In this document: piece by piece, positions 24,801 to 29,573 of the stretch
Layout of the letters: every line of letters begins with the position of its first letter
Numbering within the stretch: the first letter of the stretch is position 1
Source of the DNA: Hippopus hippopus
Taxonomy: Eukaryota > Mollusca > Bivalvia > Cardiida > Cardiidae
Length of the DNA stretch: 64,000 nt
Assembly (NCBI GenBank): GCA_946811185.2
Contig: OX328096.1
Location: 20,711,881-20,775,880 of the forward strand
Direction of reading: 5' to 3'
Notes under the pieces: model-generated
Told to the model about the DNA's origin: nothing
Seen by the model: only the letters and a program-made list of their open reading frames with translations
Databases searched by the model: none
Position numbers and translations under genes: made by a program

Positions 24801-24952
24801 CGAACAATATAGTCAAACTGGGTCCCAGAAGCATTGAATTAAAAGAAACCTCAATACACTCGGGCAGTCAAGGAAAACCATTTGTGCGTGTGAAAGACAA
24901 TAACATTAAAACGGACAAGAACATATCAAAAGGGAATGGTACGGAGGTGTGA
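631..24952 (+). CDS. FREM2: FREM2-like FRAS1-related extracellular matrix protein, 3' part, 16 exons
   Basis: Join: 631-842, 2086-2233, 3375-3580, 5622-5775, 7093-7293, 8378-8565, 9961-10044, 10765-11629, 14344-14523, 16399-16556, 18339-18445, 19139-19305, 20717-20809, 22089-22201, 23160-23306, 24371-24952. Every junction is AG/GT and phase-compatible, giving 1200 residues and a stop. Visible residues about 1-118, 120-238 and 240-365 are Calx-beta domains. Residues 370-1090 are the conserved C-terminal ectodomain of FRAS1/FREM2 (landmarks SVNHKVLDSIYF, PHQDGMLPLIST, YKHLDLKTCIWTFDAW, THAKFRG, QTNRPVP, NGPQYGCIQP). Residues about 1098-1120 are a membrane helix, followed by a basic tail ending GTEV. 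Family knowledge: FRAS1/FREM proteins sit at epithelial basement membranes and the C-terminal PDZ ligand binds GRIP1. The strong match of the last 800 residues and the order of landmarks favour FREM2 over FRAS1. The 5' part (CSPG repeats, earlier Calx-beta) is outside the window. Introns are filled with MITEs. Confidence 0.93.
903..955. repeat. GATCTACA palindrome repeat (family Q)
   Basis: GCAGTCTGATCTTTGATCTA then CACTGTCC, half of a palindrome whose full form is at 30488 and 49826. Confidence 0.75.
1056..1284 (-). mobile_element. M1 palindromic MITE
   Basis: TTAA-flanked copy: TTAACTCCTTACCAAACAAC at one end, GTGGTGAAGGGTTAA at the other; central hairpin GGAGAAAATGCTGGTTACCA. M1 plus orientation is defined as TTAACCCTTTACCACACAAT first, with centre GGTAACC. 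Confidence 0.88.
1554..1782 (-). mobile_element. M1 palindromic MITE
   Basis: Full-length 229-bp copy, TTAACTCTTTACCGCATGAC to GTGGTAAAGAGTTAA. Only 20 bp separate it from the next copy. Confidence 0.9.
1803..2017 (+). mobile_element. M1 MITE, diverged
   Basis: TTAATCTTTTACCAAAAAAT to TAGTAAACAGTTAA. It ends 68 bp before the FREM2 exon at 2086. Confidence 0.8.
2086..2233 (+). CDS. FREM2: FREM2 exon 2 of window: Calx-beta (second half)
   Basis: Acceptor gttttcag, donor GATG|gtgagt, phase 0 in and 1 out. Encodes RCQITILDDDLDPRVENDET, the acidic calcium-binding strand typical of Calx-beta, and closes the domain begun in the exon at 631-842. Confidence 0.9.
3061..3294 (-). mobile_element. M1 MITE with altered but still paired hairpin arms
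   Basis: Ends as in the family. The inner arms read GGAGAAGATACAGGTAA and TTACCTGTATCTTCTCC instead of GGAGAAAATGCTGGT/ACCAGCATTTTCTCC, a set of matched changes. Confidence 0.85.
3375..3580 (+). CDS. FREM2: FREM2 exon 3 of window: next Calx-beta, first half
   Basis: Acceptor atctttcag, donor AAAAG|gtatgt, phase 1 in and 0 out. Encodes PKMSFDSETYIVDEAARTL and VICYTRQNTAQV; the VxCYTRQ.TA motif is characteristic of FREM2/FRAS1 Calx-beta repeats. Confidence 0.92.
3627..3869 (-). mobile_element. M1 MITE
   Basis: TTAACCCTTTATTATACGAC to TTGGTAAAGGGTTAA, with a small local duplication of ACAAAATTTT near its end. It starts 47 bp after the FREM2 exon ending 3580. Confidence 0.85.
4845..5068 (-). 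mobile_element. M1 MITE with matched arm change
   Basis: CTCTTTACCAAACAACAAAA to GATTGTGTGGTACTAA. Both arms carry the same change relative to the family (ATTGTTGG / CCAACAAT). Confidence 0.85.
5142..5205. repeat. Short palindromic CCAAT-like repeat
   Basis: GTCATCTGATTGGCCAAGAC ... AAGCCAATTGGATGGC. A reverse copy is at 26815-26868 (AGCCATATGATTGGCTGAGA ... TTGGCCAATTAGATGACTAG). Confidence 0.65.
5213..5438 (+). mobile_element. M1 MITE
   Basis: TTAACCCTTTACCTAATGCA to TTTTGTAGAGAGTTA. Confidence 0.82.
5622..5775 (+). CDS. FREM2: FREM2 exon 4 of window: Calx-beta, second half
   Basis: Acceptor catattag, donor GATG|gtaaga, phase 0 in and 1 out. Encodes VKNCSVGIVDDSDFEEDEIF and the closing strands TMITVTNKDD. 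The donor is followed within 15 bp by an M1 MITE (5787 on). Confidence 0.9.
5787..6010 (+). mobile_element. M1 MITE next to a FREM2 donor site
   Basis: TTAACCCTTCACTAAACAAC, starting 12 bp after the exon end at 5775; right end GTTGTTTTGTAAAGTATT. It is followed at once by another diverged copy (6019-6246). Confidence 0.82.
6019..6246 (+). mobile_element. M1 MITE, diverged
   Basis: CCTTCTTTACCCAATGCC to TGTGGTTTGGTAAAGACGTAA; degenerate centre AAAAATGCTGGTATTCAACA. Confidence 0.75.
6546..6773 (+). mobile_element. M1 MITE, shares TTAA with next copy
   Basis: TTAACCCTTTAACAACACAG to TTTGGTAAAGAGTTAA. Its centre reads GGTTACC although the ends are in plus orientation, unlike other plus copies. 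Confidence 0.85.
6770..7000 (+). mobile_element. M1 MITE, shares TTAA with previous copy
   Basis: TTAAACCATTTACCCAACAA to CTTGTAAAAAGTAA; the TTAA at 6770-6773 serves both copies. Confidence 0.8.
7093..7293 (+). CDS. FREM2: FREM2 exon 5 of window: last Calx-beta, first half
   Basis: Acceptor tctccag, donor CCAG|gtattc, phase 1 in and 1 out. Encodes PTLEFEKAAYSIPE, KVSRSGD, IRCSTRDGSAMSGTDYNPKS and VLEFLPG: the third Calx-beta domain in the window. Confidence 0.92.
7324..7489 (+). repeat. CCCCCGCAAA / GTCCGTCC element, internally deleted copy
   Basis: CCCCCGCAAAACGAATGTTT and CGGGGGTATACTGGAATCAG, a (GTCCGT)n tract, then directly TTCTGTCAAAGCGCTGGTGG. About 190 bp present in the copy at 9551 are missing. 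Confidence 0.82.
7490..8377. other. FREM2 intron DNA without a recognised element
   Basis: 7490-8150 shows only AT-rich unique-looking sequence; 8150-8300 has a very degraded M1 hairpin (GAAAATGCAGGTTACTAGTA). Confidence 0.5.
8378..8565 (+). CDS. FREM2: FREM2 exon 6 of window: last Calx-beta, second half, and linker
   Basis: Acceptor ctttcag, donor CAGTG|gtatgt, phase 1 in and 0 out. Encodes EFPIDILYNSDIEWHETFTI, GPGDPVGAELG and TITILDNDVSGSMVLPAPPV; the ILD..GS..LPAPP linker is conserved in FREM2. An M2 MITE begins about 10 bp after the donor. Confidence 0.93.
8576..8792 (+). mobile_element. M2 MITE (GAGCCxTGCTCTG family)
   Basis: Terminal inverted repeats of about 35 bp: GAGCCTTGCTCTGTGAAAAA and the inverse TTTTGCCAGAGTACC. 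Inside is a smaller palindrome CCAGGTCAGCCTG ... CAGGCTGACATGG. It starts 10 bp after the FREM2 donor at 8565. Confidence 0.87.
8796..9062. mobile_element. M3 MITE (GTGTCGTCTCGGATCAGCCTG family)
   Basis: Terminal inverted repeats of about 40 bp (ATATGGCCTGCAACACGCGA / inverse GCGTGTTGCACTCCATAT) and inner inverted blocks GGATCAGCCTGCGCAGTCCG and its relatives. Immediately follows the M2 copy. Confidence 0.85.
9551..9868 (+). repeat. CCCCCGCAAA / GTCCGTCC element, longer copy
   Basis: Same ends as 7324-7489 with intact middle (CACGAACTCCTCCTACAGTT, TCAACTCCTCCTGGTTGAGG), ending GGCGGGGGTATTAAGTCACA. Confidence 0.85.
9961..10044 (+). CDS. FREM2: FREM2 exon 7 of window: small linker exon
   Basis: Acceptor cacaattag, donor ATTACT|gtaagt, 84 nt, phase 0-0. 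Encodes VVSLLKYDDAEAG then DPSPGYPVVCIT. The SPGYP.VC.T motif is a FREM2 landmark and continues directly into PCDKEHP of the next exon. Confidence 0.9.
10413..10690 (+). mobile_element. tRNA-derived SINE, family S-A
   Basis: tRNA-like head (GCCCAGGTAGCGCAGTCAGT, box-B-like GGTTAGATCC), then body with GGATTGATGATAGTCATTGT, TTATGTGGGAAAGCAGCCAG, GGCTGAGAAAGAATACTGTG, AAAGAAACTCCAGGGAAGC. It ends 75 bp before the large FREM2 exon at 10765. It is the reference copy for the SINE overlapping LARP7. Confidence 0.82.
10765..11629 (+). CDS. FREM2: FREM2 exon 8 of window: large C-terminal ectodomain exon
   Basis: 865-nt exon, acceptor cattctag, donor ATAG|gtactt, phase 0 in and 1 out. 288 residues begin PCDKEHPSYTVTHTMCEES. 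Family landmarks: TSVNHKVLDSIYF, GRENAICKAPV, QAQSFHAKLEY, HPNTVHISIKVPHQDGMLPL, RQQHICSNL, YKHLDLKTCIWTFDAW, DLCGGRAVSDFQV. It is the longest single piece of conserved coding sequence in the window. Confidence 0.96.
11995..12185 (+). mobile_element. tRNA-derived SINE, family S-B
   Basis: Box-A-like TGGCTCAGTGGTAAAG, GGACTCATAACTCTGAGGTT, GCAAGACACTTAGAGCCCTA, GAGCTGTTGCCACGATATGA, tail AATCAATTAATCAAAC. Same family as 29383, 51434 and 59398. Confidence 0.82.
12543..13168. mobile_element. About 620-bp foldback-headed insert inside an M1 MITE
   Basis: The M1 copy 12471-13331 is consensus-like up to GTGGGAAA at 12541 and resumes at AAAAGAGAAAATGCTTG near 13170. Everything between is foreign: the foldback head 12545-12690, then a less AT-rich body containing CAGTGACGTCATTTTTCCCC and CGCTTCACGCGCTCGTGAC, ending near GATAATATACTAGTGTATTA. 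No ORF of note. Confidence 0.7.
12545..12690. repeat. Foldback-1 palindrome
   Basis: Arms of about 60 bp: TGTTTATGTATTATCATTTT, TATCAAACGAGTTGACTAAAA and the inverse TTTTAGTCAACGAGTTTGAT, with centre GCGAGCCTTGGCGAGCG. It forms the head of a larger, about 620-bp insert splitting an M1 copy. Confidence 0.88.
13506..13732 (+). mobile_element. M1 MITE, consensus-like
   Basis: 227 bp, TTAACCCTATACCGCACAAT to GTGTGGTAATGGGTTAA. Its central palindrome of 33 bp per arm is perfect (13559-13624). Confidence 0.92.
14000..14060. repeat. Family Q palindrome
   Basis: GACAGTGTAGATCAAAGATC ... GACCTTGATCTACATTGT; arms of about 25 bp. Another copy is at 14185-14255. Confidence 0.8.
14344..14523 (+). CDS. 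FREM2: FREM2 exon 9 of window
   Basis: Acceptor tttttcag, donor AGAG|gtaagg, phase 1-1. Encodes GWGSLEHHTELEFSFYYDTV, LWRSGLETQGD and FKTHAKFRG, all near-invariant in FRAS1/FREM2. The intron that follows contains the mariner element. Confidence 0.94.
15026..16342 (-). mobile_element. Complete but inactive mariner (IS630-Tc1-mariner) element
   Basis: 1317 bp, bounded by TA target duplications (15024-15025 and 16343-16344) and 31-bp terminal inverted repeats (15026-15056, 16312-16342) that differ at one base. The left one starts CGATGGTCATTTCAAAAAAA. The minus strand encodes a transposase relic. It lies in the FREM2 intron between exons at 14523 and 16399, in antisense orientation. Confidence 0.95.
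15098..16174 (-). pseudogene. Mariner transposase pseudogene
   Basis: Read from the ATG at 16174 (MADVAFTLQREEILGYIKTE) the frame runs 358 codons to a TGA at 15098 without frameshift, but has in-frame stops at 15901-15899 (TGA) and 15778-15776 (TAA). An N-terminal helix-turn-helix (TSEILTALQDV, FSTVCRWVQKFKSG) is present. Catalytic triad: first Asp in SIDETRI. The second Asp is replaced by Tyr (LQYNATCH, TAT for GAT). The third Asp is in SPDLSPCDYNLF, 34 residues further, the D34D spacing of mariner. The protein cannot be active. Confidence 0.93.
16399..16556 (+). CDS. FREM2: FREM2 exon 10 of window
   Basis: Acceptor tttgtccag, donor CTGAAG|gtacta, phase 1 in and 0 out. Encodes LFVLKHHTLDGYVSR, ISFHLNILWSQNTFDGPVQL and WRATSDYSLK. 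The 3' end of the mariner is only 56 bp upstream, so branch point and pyrimidine tract must lie in 16343-16398 or within the transposon terminus. Confidence 0.92.
16594..16967 (-). mobile_element. M1 MITE with internally duplicated hairpin
   Basis: TAACTCTTTACCACATGACA to GTGTGGTAAAGTCTTAA. About 150 bp around the centre occur twice in tandem (from about 16654 and 16801; both start AAATTTAAATGTGGCTCCAA), so the element has two hairpins. It shares TTAA 16964-16967 with the next copy. Confidence 0.85.
16964..17189 (+). mobile_element. M1 MITE, shares TTAA with previous copy
   Basis: TTAACCCTTTACCACACAAA to TTTTGGTAAAGAGTTAA; head-to-head with the copy 16594-16967. Confidence 0.9.
17232..17300. 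repeat. Family Q palindrome
   Basis: GACTGTGTAGATCAAGATCA ... GATTTTGGATCTACACTGTC. Confidence 0.8.
17474..17605 (+). repeat. Exact 66-bp tandem duplication
   Basis: CATATCAAAATTATCAACTC ... GGTACCATCTGTTT occurs twice with a single A/G difference. Confidence 0.92.
18003..18260 (+). mobile_element. tRNA-derived SINE, family S-A
   Basis: tRNA-like head TAGTAGCTCAGTAGGCAGGC, body GGATTGATGATCTATATTGC, AGTGGCTTGGAAAGAAAGTT, AAAGAAGCTCCAGAAATGC, tail with ATGATATGACTGGTATGATA and A-rich end. It lies in a FREM2 intron. Confidence 0.75.
18339..18445 (+). CDS. FREM2: FREM2 exon 11 of window
   Basis: Acceptor ctttccag, donor ACAAG|gtaaat, phase 0 in and 2 out. Encodes DYTGEYTVELIPCTVQSNQG and PVPCTAHHPT; DY.GEYT..LIPCTVQ is a FREM2 landmark. 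Confidence 0.92.
19046..19138 (+). CDS. FREM2: Candidate alternative 5' extension of FREM2 exon 12 (partial tandem exon copy)
   Basis: A good acceptor (attttttcag, ending at 19045) lies exactly 93 nt before the canonical one. The in-between frame is open and in the same phase. Its first 23 codons read FRVPIAFKKNYRSVPQQYTQ and on, a diverged copy of FQVPIAFQQTNRPVPLEYTL in the exon proper, aligned without gaps. It looks like a partial tandem duplication of the exon start together with its acceptor. It could be a tandem alternative acceptor adding 31 residues or an unused relic. The canonical form is the conserved one. Confidence 0.45.
19139..19305 (+). CDS. FREM2: FREM2 exon 12 of window (canonical acceptor)
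   Basis: Acceptor tatattacag at 19137-19138, donor AAAAG|gtaacc, phase 2 in and 1 out. Encodes FQVPIAFQQTNRPVPLEYTL, FQLSNNEQMFLENPFTGNMD and MDYNAAFSKG, co-linear with other FREM2 proteins. An alternative in-frame acceptor 93 bp upstream would add 31 residues (see 19046-19138). Confidence 0.93.
19351..19579 (-). mobile_element. M1 MITE, shares TTAA with next copy
   Basis: TTAACTCTTTACCAAACGAC to GTGTGGTAATGGGTTAA; 46 bp after the FREM2 exon ending 19305. Confidence 0.92.
19576..19805 (-). mobile_element. M1 MITE, shares TTAA with previous copy
   Basis: TTAACTCTTTACCAAACAAC to TTTGGTAAAGGGTTAA; tandem, same orientation as its neighbour. Confidence 0.92.
19905..20136 (-). mobile_element. M1 MITE, diverged
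   Basis: ATGACAAGTTTTAGACTGTT to TTTGGTAAGGGATTA; hairpin GGAGAAAATGTTGGTTACCA. Confidence 0.75.
20435..20664 (+). mobile_element. M1 MITE
   Basis: CCCTTTACCAAACAATCACA to GTGGTATAGAGTTAA; 52 bp before the FREM2 exon at 20717. Confidence 0.87.
20717..20809 (+). CDS. FREM2: FREM2 exon 13 of window
   Basis: Acceptor tttcaaacag, donor GCAG|gtaggt, phase 1-1. Encodes DDRLFGRVLWSPEQDLKDAY then SLIIEKVFICAG; GRVLW.PEQ.L..AY is conserved in FREM2. Confidence 0.92.
20922..21141 (+). mobile_element. M1 MITE flanked by TTAT on both sides
   Basis: TTAT-CCCTTTACCAAACAAT ... GGTAAAGAG-TTAT. Matching non-TTAA flanks show that the 4 bp are a target duplication. The body is nearly identical to the copy 43696-43923. 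Confidence 0.92.
21321..21508 (+). mobile_element. M1 MITE, internally deleted
   Basis: GACCCTTATCTCACAATCCT to TGAGAAAGAGTTAA, right arm region shortened. Confidence 0.78.
22089..22201 (+). CDS. FREM2: FREM2 exon 14 of window
   Basis: Acceptor atttcag, donor GTTCTG|gtaagt, phase 1 in and 0 out. Encodes RDGHIPTYDPTGSNYNNGPQ and YGCIQPVPDLKYRFLVL; the DPTG..YN.GPQYGCIQP motif is diagnostic of FREM2/FRAS1. Confidence 0.94.
22281..22440 (+). mobile_element. M1 MITE, right end lost; matched arm change
   Basis: TTAACCCTTTACCACACAAT. Both arms have GAAGAAAATG/CATTTTCTTC instead of GGAGAA/TTCTCC. The right third is replaced by another repeat at 22441. Confidence 0.85.
22441..22600 (+). repeat. CCCCCTTCAACGAAGTGGGGGTAT repeat fragment
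   Basis: CCCCCCTTCAACGAAGTGGG hairpin, then GTCGGTCGGTCC and AAGGTTAAGGTCACAGTGAC. It truncates the M1 copy at 22281. Confidence 0.75.
23160..23306 (+). CDS. FREM2: FREM2 exon 15 of window
   Basis: Acceptor gtatttcag, donor TACAAG|gtaatt, 147 nt, phase 0-0. Encodes HFHNVPFEAEFASENP and GVDGFIMSVNPLYK, aligned with the FREM2 juxtamembrane ectodomain. Confidence 0.93.
23328..23555 (+). mobile_element. M1 MITE
   Basis: CCCTGAACCAGATTATCACA to TCGTCTGGTAAATAAGAG, starting 22 bp after the FREM2 exon ending 23306. Arms GTGAAAA/TTTTCAC are matched against the family GGGAAAA. Confidence 0.82.
23588..23654. repeat. Family Q palindrome
   Basis: GACAGTATAGATCAAGATCA ... TATAGATCTACACTGTCTGC. Confidence 0.78.
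23934..24131 (-). mobile_element. M1 MITE, short centre
   Basis: ACTCTTTACCACACAACATA to GTGTGGTAAAGGGTTAA; part of the hairpin centre is deleted. Confidence 0.82.
24371..24952 (+). CDS. FREM2: FREM2 terminal exon: juxtamembrane, membrane helix, cytoplasmic tail
   Basis: Acceptor cggtacag; reads VTSGFQWYIQVFYTIGP and on to a TGA at 24950-24952. MDRHRRNV carries an R-x-R-R furin-type site, as other FREM2 proteins have near this point (processing here is inferred). The hydrophobic run AIILPVVISVIVIIAVIVLF (about 24638-24712) is the single membrane helix. It is followed by a stop-transfer CKRKRRKRK and a tail of about 80 residues ending NGTEV, a class I PDZ ligand. The coding part of the 3' end is therefore intact. 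Confidence 0.95.
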   Translation, partial: VTSGFQWYIQVFYTIGPSDSSMQHYRNRRSAIYSMDRHRRNVAYDVDDDSNWLESNSSKNGTNIKILRLNNTHIVSDFNKHGEHVGTATTAIILPVVISVIVIIAVIVLFIILCKRKRRKRKPPKKQSNIELAKQNSVIYKGNPNNIVKLGPRSIELKETSIHSGSQGKPFVRVKDNNIKTDKNISKGNGTEV

Positions 24953-24990
24953 TGTATTGAGCTGTTCTGTATAGTTTAAAAGAAACATTT

Positions 24991-25252
24991 GAGCCATGCT
25001 CTGTGAAAAGGGGGCTTGATGCATTTGTGAAAAGTATCGATTCATATCAGCCTGCACAGTCTGCCCAGGCTGACATGGGCCGAATCTTTTCTCTCTCTTC
25101 AAATTTTCTGCATGTCCAAGGATCATTCTACCTCATGATTTAGTCGGTTGTTTGATAAAACAGATTTTATGGATCCTTAATCATGTTTTGACTTGCTTGG
25201 TTCAGTGCATCACGGAGATGCATTAAGCCCCTTTTTGCCAGAGCATGGCTCA
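24991..25252 (+). mobile_element. M2 MITE in the FREM2 3' UTR region
   Basis: GAGCCATGCTCTGTGAAAAG to TTTTTGCCAGAGCATGGCTC, starting 38 bp after the FREM2 stop, so probably transcribed in the mRNA. Confidence 0.88.
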
Positions 25253-25914
25253 TAAGTTAATTTTCAACCCTTTGCCACACGATCCTGAATTTTACTGACC
25301 CAAAGACTTGGATTATCAGCATGAATTACAGTTTAATCCTAAAATTGCATTTACAACTTTTTTTGCCTTTTTCAATAGTAAAGATTAAGATCAGACTATA
25401 CAAAACGTGCAGTTTGATCTTTTATCAGAAATGATGTATACTGGGATTTTCTGGACAAGTTCATCTTTGATGTTGCAATTTGTTGGATCTTATTTCTAAA
25501 CTGGGTATATTGGGTGCTGTTAGGGTTAAAACATGACTTCAGTTGAAAACATGGTGGTAAAACCTCCAACAGACAATGCTTTTATCATGCAGCAGGCTAC
25601 TTTTGAAAATATTGTAATTAAAAGAGTGATTCCTTTTTGCAGCAATGTCTACAAAATCTAATGTAGTAAACCTTAATTCTTGTTGATTTTTGGTATTTAA
25701 GCAGGATGTTTTCAAAATGGCCTACAGCAAATTTATTATTTTTTTCCAGTAGGAAAAATCATCTTGAATCAAAGATAGCAAAATTTACCATTTTGATGGA
25801 GTAAATCATTGCATTAGAAGAAATGTGGTGAAGTTTCAAGAGACTTGTATATAGTATACATATAAATTGTAAATAGATAATATGGACAAAAATCTTCTTG
25901 TAAATTCAGGTACC

Positions 25915-26133
25915 AATTGTTTCAATCTCAAGTTAGAGCAACGCTTAGAGAGGCGGCTTTTAAGAAAACAATGTGGCAAAATGGGAGAAGGCTGGTAACC
26001 AGCATTTTCTCCTTTTCCAGCAATGTCCTCTTTCCTTTCAAAGATAAGTTTAATTATTGAGACACATTTAATTTGTTTTTGGCAAATACTGTCAATTTGG
26101 AGAAGTCCAAAATTTTGTTTAGGAAAGAGTTAT
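25915..26133 (+). mobile_element. M1 MITE, diverged
   Basis: Centre GGCTGGTAACCAGCATTTTC, right end TTTAGGAAAGAGTTA. Further fragments lie at 26228-26410 and 26995-27180 (minus). Confidence 0.72.
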
Positions 26134-27376
26134 TAAAGAAACAAACAGTATAATCTAACTCTGATATGAAACTTGCCTTGCTTGAATTTCATCTCTAACC
26201 CATTACTGTACACAAAATCCAATATTTCTACCAAACAAAAGAGTCCGTGACTTGTCCAAACTAAAAGCCTTGGCAGACAACATCTAAAAGGTGGCTGAAA
26301 ATATGATAAAGTTTATCTGTGAAAAGGTAGAAAACATTGCTAGAACCATGTTTTCAGAAGCCTTCATCCCCAATATTGTCAAAATATAGGATTTTTTAGT
26401 AAAGGGTTAAACACACCTGATGTAGATAACTTTTGGAAGGTTTATGGGAAAAGGAGCACTCGCCTAATACAAGCAGTTGCTCTATTTTCTACAATGTTTT
26501 CTCTATCAGAATAGAGAAGGTGCTATCCTTCCCTTTGAATGTGTCTCTTTTGTGGAACTTGCAGCTAATGGCATGTGTAAGAATGGATTGTGTGATACTG
26601 GGTTAAGATAATTTGACGAGGTAAAATTTCTAAGAAACGCCATAGGAATAAAAAAAAAAAGGCCAGTAACTCTGTGAACTATCAAATAGGAATAAGCTTT
26701 TATGTGATCAAAGTAACTGCAGGGAGTTTGGTTACTACTACATGTACATACTTGTGTTTCCATAGAATGTAAAGACTCACAATTCTGAAAATTGTTCTTA
26801 TTCCAAGTTACAGGTCTAGCCATATGATTGGCTGAGACATTTTGACTTGGCCAATTAGATGACTAGTCCTAGAATTAAGAATTAAATTTAGTATGTAATG
26901 GTTGTTGACTATGATGCCAATTTATGTACATTTTTTTCTAAATTTTTTCAGTACTTATTACTATTTTCAAGCCTTTTCATTTTTAGAGTGTGAAAACTCT
27001 TTTACCAAATGTCTGAAATTTAGACTTGTCCATATTCAAAGCATATGCAGACCACAAATTTAAGGTGGCAAAAATGATGGAGATTGTCTGTAAAAGATAG
27101 AAAACATTGTGGGAAAATGAGAAAATGCTGTTTACCAGCCATCTACCACAGGGCAGTTAAACCTCGGGATTCTGTAACACAGGAATGATAGAAATCAAAG
27201 ATTTTTAACCAGTGACATTAAGAGGATAGCAATAATTGGTCCTGCAGACAGTATAGATCAAAATCAGACTGCACGGAATATGCAATTCTGTTACTTACGG
27301 AGGGATGTACATTTCAGTTGTTGTGCAGTCTAATGATCTTAAGACTCACTTTCAGGCTGAAGGTAGAATATAATAT

Positions 27377-27639
27377 GAGCCATGCTCTGTGAAAAGGGGA
27401 CTTTATGGATTTGCAAAAAGTTTCGACCCAGGTAAGCCTGTGCAGTTCGTGCAGGCTGACCTAGGCCAAAACTTTTTACTATTGTTCAGTTTTCTGAAGC
27501 TCGATGGACCAGTGTATCTCATATTTCAGTCAGTTGTTATACAAAATGGATTTTATTGATCCATGATACTGTGATGACTTGCTTGATATCATGCGTCACG
27601 GAGATGCATTAAGCCCCCTTTTGCCAGAGCATGGTTCAT
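27377..27639 (+). mobile_element. M2 MITE
   Basis: GAGCCATGCTCTGTGAAAAG to TTTTGCCAGAGCATGGTTC; inner palindrome around CAGTTCGTGCAGGCTGACC. Confidence 0.88.
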
Positions 27640-28810
27640 ATGTATGTACTTAACAGCAGCTGTACATTTGTAGATTAAGGTTTTTAATTTGTAAATAACC
27701 TTCTATCATTGTTATGTGGGTGAAAATATGAATGAAAATAAAAAAAAGATGTAACAAATGTGAATGCATAAATTATCTATAAATTCATTCATGTGAATAT
27801 ACCTTCATAGACTGTTTGAAATAATGAAGAAGCATGCAGCTTTGGAAAGGAAAGGATCTTACCAGTATAAAGTCTATCAGATACATGTATGTGCTTTTTT
27901 ATACGCAAAAATCTTTGTGTAAGCATATTTGGTAAAGTTGTAGACTTTGGCAATTTTTCATGGTACCTTGTCCATGCTAAGTAAATAAGATAAGACATAT
28001 CTGCAGACTCAAATGTTGCAAATTGTAGACCTAGATCAGACTGCACTATCTGTGCAGTGTGATCTTGGCTACGCTGACAACAAAAGTACCTAATAGGCCT
28101 ATGGACCATTTTACGTAAAAATTTAACTTGCCTTTTATTTTAGAAAGACTGATAAATAAAAAAGAGGGGGATGAAATCGGATCTAAGCACATAACGATAA
28201 ATTTTACAAAACTTATATGAATGTCACAATACTGTTATATTTTGGTATTTTTCTGTTCAATTTTTTACATAAATATCATATGATGTAAATAGTTGTTTTC
28301 AAATGTTGTATAGATGTAAAGCATATATCTAATTGTTAATGCATATGGACATCCAATCAAAACTTTTCAGTGGTTTTTTTATTTTTATATTGTTTGGAAT
28401 GAACTGATCCCAATTTATTACATAACTCTCCTTGTTTTCAAAGTAAGACAGCCATTACAAATTTTCTTATCATACACACACAGTCATGTGAGATAAGAAA
28501 ATAGGGCTGTATTTGGTCAACACACTGTAATTATACACCTCATTTCTAAAACATTACTGACCAAGATTCCTGTGTGAAATTGACTATCAAATCTGATGAT
28601 CTTGACAAAGCTGCAAGTTTTAGTATCTTTAAATGTTAAACAAAACCCATTATGCAAGTTTGTTTGAACTATTTTTGTCTGTGATGTACAAGCCTGTCAA
28701 AGAAACAAATAGGCTTTATGCAAATTTCAATACACATGTACATGTAGGCCTTATGTTTTAACACATAATGAACTATAATTCTTGAGATACAGTTAAGTGA
28801 TTAAAAGAAT

Positions 28811-28952
28811 CTGACATTCGTTGGCTTTTGAGAAAAATTTTTTATTAAACTCGTCCACAAAAAATGTTATTAAGCATGCCAAAGGCTTGCCTAATAAAAT
28901 TTTGTTGACTCGTTTAATAAAATTTATCTCGAACACTAACTCATGCCAGATT
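28811..28952. repeat. Foldback-2 palindrome
   Basis: Imperfect arms of about 55 bp: GAATCTGACATTCGTTGGCT and the inverse of CTAACTCATGCCAGATTC, with TTATTAAACTCGT/ACGAGT steps and centre ATGCCAAAGGCTTGC. Same architecture as the palindromes at 12545 and 39836. Confidence 0.82.
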
Positions 28953-28971
28953 CTATATATCTCCAGTACAA

Positions 28972-29188
28972 TTTGACCCTTTTCCACACAATCCCTGTTT
29001 TGACACTCTGAAGAAGACTTTCGGAAAAATTATGGTATGAGGAAATACTTGCCAGTATTTTTGCCCTTTCCTACAATGTTTTCTGCCCTTTCAAAGACAA
29101 TTCAATCACTTGAGCAGCATTACATATGTTGTATGCAAATGCATTCCATGTTGACAAGTCAGAAACTTGTGATTTGGTAAAGAAGTAA
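28972..29188 (+). mobile_element. M1 MITE, diverged
   Basis: GACCCTTTTCCACACAATCC to GTGATTTGGTAAAGAAGTAA. Confidence 0.75.
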
Positions 29189-29382
29189 TCCTTTAGGGAA
29201 CAATCCCATGTTTTAACAACCTTGAAGATGGCTAGTGAAAACATTGGGGAAAAAGAAGAAAATGGCAGTAATCAACATTTTTTCCCTTTCCCACAATGTT
29301 TTCTATCCTATCAATGACAGAAGTTATCTTTTGAGCTACACTTAATCTGTTGTCTGCAATTGCTTTCAATTTGGTCCATTGG

Positions 29383-29573
29383 TCCTGCAAGGCTCAGTGG
29401 TAAAGTGTAGGACTCATAACCTGGAGGCTCTGGGTATTTGTGGGAATGTCCTAGGGCAAGACACTTTAGAGATCTAGCCTAGTATTATTGATGTACATGT
29501 ATATGTGAGCTGTTGCCTTGATATGACTGCAATAACATTCAAAGCGACATAAATCACCATTCAATCAATCAAT
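29383..29573 (+). mobile_element. tRNA-derived SINE, family S-B, inserted in an M1 MITE
   Basis: TCCTGCAAGGCTCAGTGGTA, GGACTCATAACCTGGAGGCT, GCAAGACACTTTAGAGATCT, GAGCTGTTGCCTTGATATGA, tail (AATC)n. It interrupts an M1 copy between CAATTTGG at 29370 and TTTTGGTCAGGCCCAAAG at 29574. A short duplication TTTGGTC flanks it. Confidence 0.82.

Noticed and set aside
27789..28109. A 106-codon minus-strand frame in the intergenic region.
   Set aside because: It overlaps a family Q repeat and low-complexity DNA; no conserved motif.
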